Assembly (NCBI RefSeq): GCF_018224615.1
Contig: NZ_JAGTUK010000001.1
Location: 1-64,000 of the forward strand
Direction: 5' to 3'
Source: Microbacterium paraoxydans
Lineage (GTDB): Bacteria > Actinomycetota > Actinomycetes > Actinomycetales > Microbacteriaceae
Length of the DNA stretch: 64,000 nucleotides
Below are positions 8,174-17,150 of this stretch, piece by piece (position 1 is the first letter of the stretch; each line of letters opens with the position of its first letter). The notes below the pieces were generated by a model, which worked only from the letters and a program-made list of their open reading frames with translations, ran no database searches and was not told the DNA's origin. The translations under genes were made by a program, and so were the position numbers.

Positions 8174-8917
8174 TCAGGGGAACAGCTGCCGCAGCACGTC
8201 CCAGTCCTCCGCGGCGAGCGCCTGCGTCACCACGGCCTGCCCCTCGGGCGAGACGTCGGGGCCAAGGCGCTGCCACACGACGCGGGCCGCGCCGAGGTCG
8301 CCCGAGGCGATCGCGTTCGCGAACTCGATGAACGCGTTGGCGTAGGGGATGGTGGAGGTGCCCGCCTCCGCCTGGAACGGCACGTGCTGGTCGATCCACG
8401 GGAGGGCGGGGTCGGGTCGGAGGATCAGCACGTCTCCCGGGTGCACGGTCTGGGCGGCGACGTGGTTGTAGAGGGCGACGGTGACGTAGTCGACGCAGAA
8501 CCGCTGGCCGATCGCGATGAGACTGTCGCCCGGCGCGACCTCGTAGGCGAACACCTCGCCGTCGTCGTCGAGCACCGGGGTGCCGCTCGCGAGGTCGGAG
8601 GCGCCCATCTCGTCGAGCTCGCCGAGGAGCTTCGCGTGCGGGGCCTCACCGTCTTCCGCGGTGATGTTGATCAGCGAGTTCGTGGTGCAGTCCCCCGGGC
8701 CGCCCGCCGGCACCGAGACGCCGTCGCCCAGGTCGACCAGCCCGTCTTCCGGTGCGGTCTCGGACTCGTCGACCACGAGGGGCGTCGGTGCGGGCGCGTG
8801 CGTGAAGGCCTCGGAGGACGCGGAGACGGCGGAGACCACCGCGGGCACGGCGAGGGCCACGACCCCCGCGACCGCCACCCCCGCGACGACGGCGACGATG
8901 GCGCGGGTGCGGTTCAT
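8174..8917 (-). CDS. LysM-domain exported protein
   Basis: The 247-residue protein starts with a basic residue pair and one long hydrophobic segment (about 7-30), either a signal or an N-terminal anchor. Residues 120-165 form one LysM module (YEVAPGDSLIAIGQRFCVDYVTVALYN...HPGDVLILRP), which binds peptidoglycan. A helical C-terminal domain with no recognised enzyme signature follows. It lies 77 bp downstream of the secreted phosphoesterase on the same strand. A structural cell-wall role is likely. Confidence 0.75.
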   Translation of the reverse strand: MNRTRAIVAVVAGVAVAGVVALAVPAVVSAVSASSEAFTHAPAPTPLVVDESETAPEDGLVDLGDGVSVPAGGPGDCTTNSLINITAEDGEAPHAKLLGELDEMGASDLASGTPVLDDDGEVFAYEVAPGDSLIAIGQRFCVDYVTVALYNHVAAQTVHPGDVLILRPDPALPWIDQHVPFQAEAGTSTIPYANAFIEFANAIASGDLGAARVVWQRLGPDVSPEGQAVVTQALAAEDWDVLRQLFP

Positions 8918-8965
8918 CCCGTCAGCATGTCAGGGCGCGGCCACTCGCGCCAGCACCGGCTGCGC

Positions 8966-9631
8966 TCAGGAGATCCAGAAGGGGATCGTGAGCACGGCGG
9001 CTCCCAGCACCATCCAGGTCACGGCCACGGGCACGGAACGCGGCACCGTGCCCGTGCCGAACCGGGCGACGAGACGTTCGAGGCGGGCCCGCACGCGGTC
9101 TCGTGCGAGCAATCCGATGGCCAGGAGCACCAGGCAGGGCAGGCAGTAGACGATGGTGTATCCGGCGATCACGGCCAGCCCCGCCCCCGGGTGCACCTCG
9201 GCGGCGACGAGTCGCTCGATCGCGATGAAGTAGGGGAAGGCGTTGGGGAGGTCCGCGGCCGTCAGCACGGCACCGAAGGGCAGCGCCGTCCACGGGCTGA
9301 ACCAGGCGGGGAGCGCGATGGCGCGGCGCTCCCGCTCGCGCAGTCGCCGCACACCGGCGATGATCAGGGCGATTCCCGCCGCCCCGAACGCGACGAAGCG
9401 GAGGGCGACGACGATCCCGTCGACCGCTCCGGCGGCGGCGCCGGCCGTCAGGAACAGGGCGGCGCCGACGCTGAAGACGGTGAGGGCCGCGCCGAGCACG
9501 GCGGCCCCCGCGACGAGCCCCGGGCGACGCGGTGCGGCGATCAGGATCAGCACCACGGCGATGATGGTGGCGGGGTTGAGGGAGTCGAGCAGTGCGAGCC
9601 CGGCGATGCCGAGCAGGAGCGGTCCGCTCAT
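8966..9631 (-). CDS. GAP-family (peptidoglycolipid addressing-like) membrane protein
   Basis: The start is the ATG of MSGPLLLGIAG, which overlaps the TetR stop by 4 bp; the protein is 221 residues. It has six hydrophobic segments and the LDSLNPATI motif near the N-terminus, as in GAP/Sap proteins, which move peptidoglycolipids to the surface in mycobacteria. In other actinobacteria the role is not established. Coupling to a TetR gene suggests it is expressed on demand. Confidence 0.7.
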   Translation of the reverse strand: MSGPLLLGIAGLALLDSLNPATIIAVVLILIAAPRRPGLVAGAAVLGAALTVFSVGAALFLTAGAAAGAVDGIVVALRFVAFGAAGIALIIAGVRRLRERERRAIALPAWFSPWTALPFGAVLTAADLPNAFPYFIAIERLVAAEVHPGAGLAVIAGYTIVYCLPCLVLLAIGLLARDRVRARLERLVARFGTGTVPRSVPVAVTWMVLGAAVLTIPFWIS

Positions 9632-10152
9632 CCGCGTGCACCGGGGTCGACGGGTGCGGGGATGAGGTGACCGATGAGCGCGTCGAGGTCGGTGGCGTCC
9701 TGGTCGATCCCGGCCACGGCGTTCGCGGCGAGCGCGTCGCCGACCAGACGGATCACCCTGGCCCGGACGGGGTCGCCGACCTCCGCGGCGATCAACGACT
9801 CCCACCGTTCGATCGCGACCCGGGCGTCCTCGAGGATGCTCTCGTACCCGGGGTCGGTCGGGCGGAAGGCCGCGGCGAGCCCCTGCAGGAGCGCGCGCTC
9901 CTCGGCCCCCGGCACGGACAGCCGGAGCCAGGTCTCCGCCGCTCGCCCTTCCGCGGCTCCTCGCTCCATCGCGGCATCGACGTCGCCCAGGGCCGCGTGG
10001 GCGAGGCCGGTGAGAAGCGACGCCCGTGTGGGGAAGTGATGCGTGAGTCCGCCCTTCGAGACGCCGGAGGCCTCGACCACCGCGTTCAGCGACGGGACGG
10101 TGCCCTTCTCGAGGGTCAGTCGACGGGCGGTCTCCAGGATCTTGTCGCGCAT
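9628..10152 (-). CDS. TetR-family regulator coupled to the GAP gene
   Basis: The 174-residue protein has an N-terminal HTH (ILETARRLTLEKGTVPSLNAVVEASGVSKGGLTHHFPTR) and a helical C-terminus. It is the first gene of a two-gene unit with the GAP-family membrane protein, overlapping by ATGA. A perfect inverted repeat 19 bp upstream of the start is the likely operator, so it probably represses itself and the membrane protein. Confidence 0.88.
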   Translation of the reverse strand: MRDKILETARRLTLEKGTVPSLNAVVEASGVSKGGLTHHFPTRASLLTGLAHAALGDVDAAMERGAAEGRAAETWLRLSVPGAEERALLQGLAAAFRPTDPGYESILEDARVAIERWESLIAAEVGDPVRARVIRLVGDALAANAVAGIDQDATDLDALIGHLIPAPVDPGARG

Positions 10153-10171
10153 GCGGCGATCCTAGCCGACC

Positions 10172-10191
10172 GACCGACCACCCGGTCGGTC
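10172..10191. promoter_or_regulatory. Perfect TetR-type operator
   Basis: GACCGACC (10172-10179), spacer ACCC, GGTCGGTC (10184-10191) form a perfect 8-bp inverted repeat, 19 bp upstream of the TetR start. The words match the ACCGACC/GGTCGGT operators known for several actinobacterial TetR proteins. Confidence 0.65.
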
Positions 10192-10260
10192 ACCTCCCAC
10201 GGGAAGCCGCGCGCCGGGGAGCGACGCCGTCCGCCGCCGTCGCGATCGGCTGGATCGACG

Positions 10261-11634
<1,374 letters not shown>

Positions 11635-12162
11635 AGTGTTCCCTTCGATGCGACGGTTCCGATGCGGAACTCCGACGGTGGGTGGCAGGTGATCGTCGGT
11701 GGTTCCACGGCCGCGCGGCGGCCACTCCCAGACAAACAGGAGCCCCCGACATTCGGTCGCTCGACCACGCTATGAGCGCCGTCCACACGGTGCAACACAG
11801 CCTGTGGATAACCATGTGGAAAGCGTGCGGACAAACGCGGAGTGTCTGTGCAGAACGGGTGTGGATAACCCGGTGGAGGGCGAGAAGGAAGAACTTTTTT
11901 CTGTCCTCTGGCCAGGGATTTACCGTTTCCCCACCCTGTGGATGAAAACGAGCTTAAATCGCGCGTTGAAGGTTTCCCCCGTGGGAGCGAGATGTGTAGA
12001 ACCTGGGGAAAGTCAAGCCGGGAATCCGCCGGGCGCGTCACGATCTGACACCCGCCGCCGCGGATGTAAATGGGCCTGGACAGGGTGGGGGGCCGCGAGT
12101 ATTCTGCTCCCCATCGACACACCCGTATCGATATGGCGTTGCCTTCAGAGGGGGAGGACGAC
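11635..12162. other. Intergenic region between dnaB and the repeat-protein genes
   Basis: This 528-bp gap between divergent genes holds the DnaA boxes in its left two thirds. The rest, 11950-12162, should contain the promoter of the Val/Ala/Pro protein; a strong Shine-Dalgarno (GGGGGAGGAC) ends at 12160. No coding frame here looks real. It is lower in GC than its surroundings. Confidence 0.6.
11779..11945. promoter_or_regulatory. DnaA-box cluster upstream of dnaB
   Basis: Two perfect boxes TGTGGATAA (TTATCCACA on the other strand) lie at 11803-11811 and 11860-11868. CCGTCCACA at 11779-11787 fits the actinobacterial consensus in the opposite orientation. One-mismatch boxes lie at 11826-11834 (TGCGGACAA) and 11937-11945 (TGTGGATGA). 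An A/T-rich stretch follows the second perfect box at 11893-11901. The cluster sits 145-311 bp upstream of the dnaB start, so DnaA may control dnaB or be titrated here. Confidence 0.65.
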
Positions 12163-13194
12163 GTGAACGCTCGAGCGACCCGACGCGGCGTACCTGCCGT
12201 CGTTCTCTGGGGCGGTCTCGGCGCGCTCGCGTGGGCGGCACTCACGGTGCTCACGGGCGGAGGGTCGGCACACGCGGACGAGCAGGCCCCCGGTCCGCTC
12301 GACTCCCTGACCACCGCCGTCACGCAGACCGTGACCGCTGTGACGGCACCCGTCGTGAACGAGGTCGTCGCCCCGGTCGTCACGCAGGTGGCCACGCCCG
12401 TCGTGACCCAGGTCGTCGCCCCCGCGGTGACGCAGGCCGTCGCTCCTGTCGTCTCGCACGCGGTCGCCCCCGTGCAGGCCGTGCCCGCGGTCGTGGAGAC
12501 GGTGACGGAGACGGTTGAGAGCGTCCCCGTGGTGGGTGCGGTCGCGGCACCCGTGCTCGACTCCGTGTCGGACGCCGCGGCCGCCGTCGTCGACGCCACC
12601 ACCGACGTCCTGGCGGACTCGCCCGTCTCGCAGGTGACCGAGCCGGTCCTCGAACTCATCGGCGGACTCCCGATCGTCGGCGGGATCGTCGTGGACTCCG
12701 GCGCCTCCGAACTCGTGACCGAGGTGGTGGGCGTCGTGGACGGAGCCACCGGCGTGATCGGCGGCACCGTCGACGAGACCGTCCCGCCCGTGATCGAGGG
12801 CCTCCAGCCCGGGACACCGCCGTTCAGCGCAGGCTCGGTCCCGGCCGATGCCGCGGCCGTGACCACCGCCACCGCGCACGCCTCCGTGGCTCCCGGTGCG
12901 ACGTCCGCAGCGACCGACGCGACCGGTGCGCTCGCGGGAACGCCCGAAGAACTCGCGGGACTCGTCGACGAGCCCGCCCCCGCCGATCGCTCCCCCGCAC
13001 CCGGCAACGCACCGCCCGGCGCGCCTGCCACCCCGTCTTCCTCCGTCGGCTCCGGCGGAGGCACCCCGTATGCGCACGCTCGCCTCGGCGACGACAGCGT
13101 GCCCCCGCTCCGTGCCTGGGAGCGGAACTCCGGCGCTGCGGACGACGCCCTTCCCGGCTCGCCCGTCGCCGACACCGACGTCTCTCCTGACTGA
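12163..13194 (+). CDS. Secreted Val/Ala/Pro repeat protein, unrecognised
   Basis: The GTG at 12163 follows a GGAGGA Shine-Dalgarno, giving 343 residues. A signal peptide (basic RATRRG, hydrophobic core, cut near AHADEQ) is followed by about 90 residues of short repeats of the type PVVTQV-APAVTQAVAP, with Val/Ala/Pro/Thr in a regular rhythm and almost no charge. Further helical segments and a disordered Pro/Ser/Gly tail follow. No membrane anchor is visible. I do not recognise the family. It precedes the chaplin-like wall protein in the same direction, 101 bp away, so a shared surface role is likely. Confidence 0.75.
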   Translation: MNARATRRGVPAVVLWGGLGALAWAALTVLTGGGSAHADEQAPGPLDSLTTAVTQTVTAVTAPVVNEVVAPVVTQVATPVVTQVVAPAVTQAVAPVVSHAVAPVQAVPAVVETVTETVESVPVVGAVAAPVLDSVSDAAAAVVDATTDVLADSPVSQVTEPVLELIGGLPIVGGIVVDSGASELVTEVVGVVDGATGVIGGTVDETVPPVIEGLQPGTPPFSAGSVPADAAAVTTATAHASVAPGATSAATDATGALAGTPEELAGLVDEPAPADRSPAPGNAPPGAPATPSSSVGSGGGTPYAHARLGDDSVPPLRAWERNSGAADDALPGSPVADTDVSPD

Positions 13195-13295
13195 CTGACC
13201 GTCGCGTCATCCCTTCGCGGATGACAGATGCCGTGCTGCGCGCGCACCCGATCGCGCGCACCCATCAGACACCCAGTCATGTCAGGAGAATCATC

Positions 13296-15026
13296 ATGCG
13301 CACTTTCGCGAAGCGAGCCCTGTGGGGCGCGCTCCTCGCCGGCGGGATCACCCTGCTCGGCGCGACGGCCGCCAACGCGGCCGAGACATCCGGAGACGAC
13401 GGACTGCTCTCCGGCACCCAGGCGGTGGCACCGGTCGCCGCACCGGTCACGGTCGCGGGCAACGCGATCTCGGTGCTCGGCGACACGGTCGCCCCCGCAC
13501 CCGCCCCGGCCCCTGCTCCCGCACCGGCTCCCGCCCCGGCCCCTGCTCCCGCACCGGCCCCGGCCCCGGCTCCGGCCCCTGTGACGGACGGCAGTTCCGG
13601 CACGGCCTCCGGCACTCAAGCCGTGGTGACCGTGAACCTGCCCGTCACCGTGTCGGGCAACGCCATCAGCGTCACCGACGACTCCACGACCAGCACCCCG
13701 GCCGCCGCTCCGCCCCAGAGCGCGGCTCCCCAGGCCCCTGACGCGGCCGGGGTGCTTTCCCTCGACACGGACGGCACGGACGGCGTGCTCTCGGGCACGC
13801 AGGGCCTGCTGGCGGTCAACACGCCGGTCACCGTGACCGGCAACTCGCTGTCGCTCCTGGGCGACGCCGAGTCCGCCTCGAGCACCGGGGGCGCCGCGGC
13901 ACCGGCACCCTCGTCGACCAGCGCCCCCGCGACCTCGGGCGACGACGGCACCGCCAGCGGGACCCAGGTCGTGGCACCCGTCACCGCCCCGGTCACCGTG
14001 ACCGGCAACGCCATCTCCCTCCTCGGTGACAGCAGCTCCACCGGCACCACCGGCACGGGCAGCACCGGCACCACGGGTGGATCCGCCGGCGGCAACACCA
14101 CCTCCGGCAGCGACGGCACCGCCAGCGGTAGCCAGGTCGTGGCACCCGTCACCGCCCCCATCGGCGTGACCGGCAACGCGATCTCCGTGCTCGACGACGC
14201 CACTGTCACCGGCGGCACCGGCACCACGGGCGGATCCACCGGCGGCACCCCCGCCACCGGCGGCAACACGACCTCCGGCGACGACGGCACCCTCGGCGGC
14301 ACCCAGATCACCGCACCCATCACCGCCCCCATCGGCGTGACGGGCAACGCGATCTCCGTGCTCGACGAGGCCACGGTCACCGGCGGCACCGGCACCACGG
14401 GCGGATCCGCCGGCGGCACCCCCGCCACCGGCGGCAACACCACCTCGGGCAGCGACGGCACCCTCGGCGGCACCCAGATCACCGCACCCATCACCGCCCC
14501 CATCGGCGTGACCGGCAACGCGATCTCCGTGCTCGACGACGCCACCGTCACCGGCGGCACCGGCACCACGGGCGGATCCACCGGCGGCAGCACCACCGGT
14601 GGTTCGGTCACGTCGGGCGACGGAGGAATCCTCGGCGGCACCCAGCTGGGCCTGCCGGTGACCCTTCCGATCACGGTCGGCGGCAACGCCATCTCGGTCG
14701 TCGGTGAGAGCACCGTGACCGGTCCCGGCACCGGCCCCGGCACGAACCCGGGAACCGACCCGGGAACCGACCCCGGAACCGACCCCGGCACCGACCCCGG
14801 AACCGACCCCGGGACTGACCCCGGCACCAACCCGGGAACCGACCCCGGCACCACGCCCGGCACGGGAGCGACCGCGTCGGGAATGTCCTGGGCGTCGGGA
14901 GCGGCCGTCGCCGGTGAGGCCAGCGGTCTCGCCATGACCGGTGGTGGCACCTCTCCGATCCTCTGGGCGCTCGCCGCGCTTTTGCTCCTGGGAGGTGCGG
15001 GCCTGCTGCGCCGCCGCATCGCGTAG
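13296..15026 (+). CDS. Wall-anchored protein with eight chaplin-like repeats
   Basis: The ATG at 13296 has an AGGAGA site 13 bp upstream; the protein is 576 residues. It has a signal peptide (cut near ANAAE), then eight copies of a 28-residue unit of the form DG-x-SGTQ-V-APV-APV-V-GNAISVLGD. This resembles the chaplin repeat of Streptomyces but lacks its Cys pair. Linkers are Pro-Ala, Gly-Thr and, near the C-terminus, PGTD repeats. The end is a class-E sortase-type signal: LAMTG, hydrophobic helix, LLRRRIA. Chaplins assemble into surface amyloid films. A similar coat role is inference. Confidence 0.8.
   Translation: MRTFAKRALWGALLAGGITLLGATAANAAETSGDDGLLSGTQAVAPVAAPVTVAGNAISVLGDTVAPAPAPAPAPAPAPAPAPAPAPAPAPAPAPVTDGSSGTASGTQAVVTVNLPVTVSGNAISVTDDSTTSTPAAAPPQSAAPQAPDAAGVLSLDTDGTDGVLSGTQGLLAVNTPVTVTGNSLSLLGDAESASSTGGAAAPAPSSTSAPATSGDDGTASGTQVVAPVTAPVTVTGNAISLLGDSSSTGTTGTGSTGTTGGSAGGNTTSGSDGTASGSQVVAPVTAPIGVTGNAISVLDDATVTGGTGTTGGSTGGTPATGGNTTSGDDGTLGGTQITAPITAPIGVTGNAISVLDEATVTGGTGTTGGSAGGTPATGGNTTSGSDGTLGGTQITAPITAPIGVTGNAISVLDDATVTGGTGTTGGSTGGSTTGGSVTSGDGGILGGTQLGLPVTLPITVGGNAISVVGESTVTGPGTGPGTNPGTDPGTDPGTDPGTDPGTDPGTDPGTNPGTDPGTTPGTGATASGMSWASGAAVAGEASGLAMTGGGTSPILWALAALLLLGGAGLLRRRIA
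13493..13580 (+). repeat. Pro-Ala dipeptide repeat
   Basis: Tandem CCGGCC/CCTGCT/CCCGCA-type codon pairs encode about 15 consecutive Ala-Pro pairs between chaplin-like repeats 1 and 2. It is a stiff spacer within the wall protein and is likely to vary in length between strains. Confidence 0.85.
14207..14570 (+). repeat. 171-bp tandem repeat within the wall-protein gene
   Basis: The block beginning CACCGGCGGCACCGG recurs at 14207, 14378 and 14549, exactly 171 bp (57 codons) apart. It covers chaplin-like repeats 5-7 with their Gly-Thr linkers. Copies are nearly identical at DNA level, so recent duplication and copy-number variation by slippage or recombination are likely. Confidence 0.85.
14740..14870 (+). 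repeat. PGTD/PGTN 12-bp tandem repeat
   Basis: About a dozen 12-bp units encode Pro-Gly-Thr-Asp or -Asn in a row, just before the C-terminal wall anchor. This is the usual place for a flexible wall-spanning region in sortase substrates. Confidence 0.85.
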
Positions 15027-15158
15027 GCGCTGAGCCCCGGCGGTGCCGGTGTCCTCGGGGGAGGAGACACGGCCCCGTCGGTGCGCGGCAGCGTCCGCTC
15101 GTGCGGTGCGGTCCCCCGCCGCACCTCCTCTGCCGAGTAGCGACCGCCGCGCGAAGCG

Positions 15159-15193
15159 CGGATGCCCCGTGGCCAACCGCCACGGGGCATCCG
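15159..15193. terminator. Hairpin terminator after the wall-protein gene
   Basis: A 15-bp perfect stem has arms 15159-15173 and 15179-15193 (core GATGCCCCGTGGC) with a 5-nt CAACC loop. It lies between convergent transcripts and can serve both strands. No T tract follows, as is common in actinobacteria. Confidence 0.7.
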
Positions 15194-15224
15194 TCGTGCC
15201 CGCACGCAGTCGTCCCGGAACGAC

Positions 15225-15258
15225 GAACGCCCCCCGTCCCGAAGGACGGAGGGCGTTC
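15225..15258 (-). terminator. Terminator of the rpsF-rplI operon
   Basis: Arms 15225-15239 and 15244-15258 (GAACGCC...CCGTCC / GGACGG...GGGCGTTC) pair over 15 bp with one mismatch and a CGAA tetraloop. It starts 12 bp past the rplI stop, so it most likely ends the ribosomal operon, leaving dnaB to its own promoter. Confidence 0.7.
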
Positions 15259-15270
15259 GATCATCGTGCC

Positions 15271-15723
15271 TTACTTGGCGGCGACGACCTGCAGCGTGAT
15301 GACCGCGGTGACGTCCTCGTGCAGACGCACGGTCGCCTCGTGCTCACCCGTCACCTTGATGGGCGACGTGATGTGCACCTTGCGCTTGTCGATCGCACCG
15401 AGACCGGCGGCCTCGACCGCGTCGGCCACATCGGCGGTCTTGACGGAGCCGAAGAGACGACCCTCCTTGCCCGCCTTCACCGCGAGGCGCACCTTGGCGG
15501 CCTCCAGCGAGTTCTTCAGGGCCACAGCCTCGTCGCGGTCGTGGATCGCACGCGCCTGGCGTGCGGCCTGGATCGACGCGACCTGCTTCTCGCCACCGCG
15601 CGTCCACGCGGTCGCGAAGCCCTGCGGGATGAGGTAGTTGCGGGCGTACCCGTTCTTGACCTCGACCACGTCACCGGCGCTACCCAGCCCGGCGACCTCG
15701 TTCGTGAGAATCAGCTTTGCCAT
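15271..15723 (-). CDS. rplI: 50S ribosomal protein L9
   Basis: The 150-residue length is typical. The N-terminal domain has the conserved [22 protein letters not shown] block; a long connecting helix (about 40-75) leads to the C-terminal domain with [15 protein letters not shown]9 bridges the large-subunit surface near the L1 stalk. It is the last gene of the operon, 11 bp after rpsR, with a terminator directly downstream. Confidence 0.97.
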   Translation of the reverse strand: MAKLILTNEVAGLGSAGDVVEVKNGYARNYLIPQGFATAWTRGGEKQVASIQAARQARAIHDRDEAVALKNSLEAAKVRLAVKAGKEGRLFGSVKTADVADAVEAAGLGAIDKRKVHITSPIKVTGEHEATVRLHEDVTAVITLQVVAAK

Positions 15724-15734
15724 CTCAGTACCCC

Positions 15735-15989
15735 TTACCGGCCGGCGCCAGCGTAGGGCAGGAGCGCCATCTCGCGCGCGTTCTTGATCGCCGTGGCGAT
15801 CAGACGCTGCTCCTGCACCGACACACCGGTGATGCGACGGGCACGGATCTTGCCGCGCTCCGAAACGAACTTGCGGAGGGTGGCGACATCCTTGTAATCG
15901 ATGACGCCGACCCGGATGGACTTCGCGGGGGCGGCGTTCTTCGCGCCCTTCCGCGGCTTGCGGCGGTCGCCGCTCGACTTTCCAGCCAT
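15735..15989 (-). CDS. rpsR: 30S ribosomal protein S18
   Basis: The 84-residue protein has a basic N-terminus and the conserved core [19 protein letters not shown], then [24 protein letters not shown]18 binds next to S6 on the platform of the small subunit. The start ATG has a GGAAGAA site. No Cys motif is present, so this is the zinc-independent form. Confidence 0.97.
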   Translation of the reverse strand: MAGKSSGDRRKPRKGAKNAAPAKSIRVGVIDYKDVATLRKFVSERGKIRARRITGVSVQEQRLIATAIKNAREMALLPYAGAGR

Positions 15990-16048
15990 TGTTCTTCCTT
16001 AGTGATGATGTGCGGATGCCGCGCGCTCGCGCGCATCCGGAGAGATGA

Positions 16049-16552
16049 TCAGAACGGGGTGTCGTCGCCGAAGCTGCCCGGAGTGCTCCAGGCGTCGGCG
16101 CTGGTCGACGAGCCGGGCGTAGACCACGGCTCCTCCGACACCTGCTGCTGCTGCTGCGGACGGGACTGCCCGCCACCGCCACCGCTCGAGGCCGCACGGG
16201 TGACCTGCGCGGTCGCGTATCGCAGCGAGGGGCCGATCTCGTCGACCTCCAGCTCGATCGCGGTGCGCTGGTTGCCCTCGCGGTCCTGGTAGGAGCGCTG
16301 ACGCAGACGACCCTGCGCGATGACGCGCATGCCCTTGGTCAGCGAGCCCGCCACGTGCTCCGCGAACTCGCGCCAGACCGACGCGCGGAGGAACAGCGCT
16401 TCGCCGTCCTTCCACTCGTTCGCGGCACGGTCGAAGTTGCGCGGCGTCGATGCGATGGTGAAGTTCGCCACCGGCAGCCCGTTCTGCGTGTACCGCAGCT
16501 CGGGGTCGGCCGTGAGGTTGCCCACCACGGTGATGACGGTTTCGCCGGCCAT
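16049..16552 (-). CDS. ssb: Single-stranded DNA-binding protein
   Basis: The 167-residue protein has an N-terminal OB fold (about 1-110, with [24 protein letters not shown] and [25 protein letters not shown] split across strands). A Gly/Gln/Ser-rich linker leads to the acidic tip DDTPF that recruits replication partners. It is 4 bp downstream of rpsF. It coats single-stranded DNA at forks and repair sites. Confidence 0.97.
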   Translation of the reverse strand: MAGETVITVVGNLTADPELRYTQNGLPVANFTIASTPRNFDRAANEWKDGEALFLRASVWREFAEHVAGSLTKGMRVIAQGRLRQRSYQDREGNQRTAIELEVDEIGPSLRYATAQVTRAASSGGGGGQSRPQQQQQVSEEPWSTPGSSTSADAWSTPGSFGDDTPF

Positions 16553-16556
16553 GGGA

Positions 16557-16925
16557 TCAGGCCTTCGCAGCCTTGGCGGACTTGCGGGCGGCCTTCTCCT
16601 CGGCGCGCTTCGCCTCGGACGCGATCATCGCCTGCGCCTCTTCGGCACGGAGGACCTTGGTGCGCATGATCTGCTCGTTGAGCTTCAGCTGGCGGTCGAG
16701 CTCCTGCGTGGCGGCGCTGGTGGCCGTGAAGTTGACGACGGCGTAGATGCCCTCGGTCTTCTTCTGGATCTCGTAGGCCAGACGACGCTTGCCCCAGATG
16801 TCGACGTTCTCGATAGAGCCACCATCGTTGGTGATGACCTTGAGGAACTTGTCGAGCGTCGGGGCGACCTGGCGCTCGTCGATCTCGGGGGTCAGAATGA
16901 CCATGAGTTCGTACTGGTGCGTCAC
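16557..16925 (-). CDS. rpsF: 30S ribosomal protein S6
   Basis: The 122-residue protein has a GTG start after an AAGGAGG site. It has the S6 ferredoxin-like fold ([36 protein letters not shown]) and an extended Lys/Ala-rich helical tail. S6 pairs with S18, two genes downstream. It is the first gene of the rpsF-ssb-rpsR-rplI operon. Confidence 0.97.
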   Translation of the reverse strand: MTHQYELMVILTPEIDERQVAPTLDKFLKVITNDGGSIENVDIWGKRRLAYEIQKKTEGIYAVVNFTATSAATQELDRQLKLNEQIMRTKVLRAEEAQAMIASEAKRAEEKAARKSAKAAKA

Positions 16926-16952
16926 TTACCCACCTCCTTCGGACTAGAACGG

Positions 16953-16973
16953 CTCTCGGGACTTTCCCGGGAG
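16953..16973 (-). promoter_or_regulatory. Possible rpsF leader hairpin
   Basis: On the transcribed strand CTCcCGGGA-AAG-TCCCGaGAG forms a short hairpin 14 bp upstream of the rpsF Shine-Dalgarno. Many bacteria have an S6:S18-binding leader in this place. I cannot confirm that its conserved CCG element is correctly placed here, so this is only a position-based suggestion. Confidence 0.25.
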
Positions 16974-17107
16974 CAGGAGGGTGTGTGCACGTGCCCGCCC
17001 GCGGAACCCGAGTGGGTGCCGGAGGGCAGACAACCTCGACAGTCTAGCGGAGAATCCTCCGAGCCGCCTCCCACCGATCGCCGCGGTCCTTGGCATGCTG
17101 GAGGGCG

Positions 17108-17130
17108 TGCCCGATGACCGTCATCGGGCA
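17108..17130. promoter_or_regulatory. Perfect 23-bp palindrome upstream of the lipoprotein gene
   Basis: TGCCCGATGAC (17108-17118) and GTCATCGGGCA (17120-17130) are exact reverse complements around a single C. A hairpin with a 1-nt loop would be poor, so a DNA operator for a dimeric repressor is more likely. It ends 20 bp before the ATG at 17151. Confidence 0.55.
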
Positions 17131-17150
17131 TATGACTGGAGGGGGGCGCT

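Noticed and set aside
6621..8345. Plus-strand frame of 574 codons opposite the secreted phosphoesterase
   Set aside because: Composition is Arg/Gly/Val/His-biased with no recognisable domain, and it antisenses a protein with complete catalytic motifs.
11779..11945. Chromosomal oriC itself
   Set aside because: dnaA and dnaN are not adjacent and too few boxes are seen for a complete actinobacterial origin. A DnaA-controlled promoter or titration site is the safer reading.
13493..14870. Regular short DNA repeats that could suggest a CRISPR array
   Set aside because: The repeats are in frame, have no unique spacers of constant length, and encode Pro-Ala, Gly-Thr and PGTD linkers.
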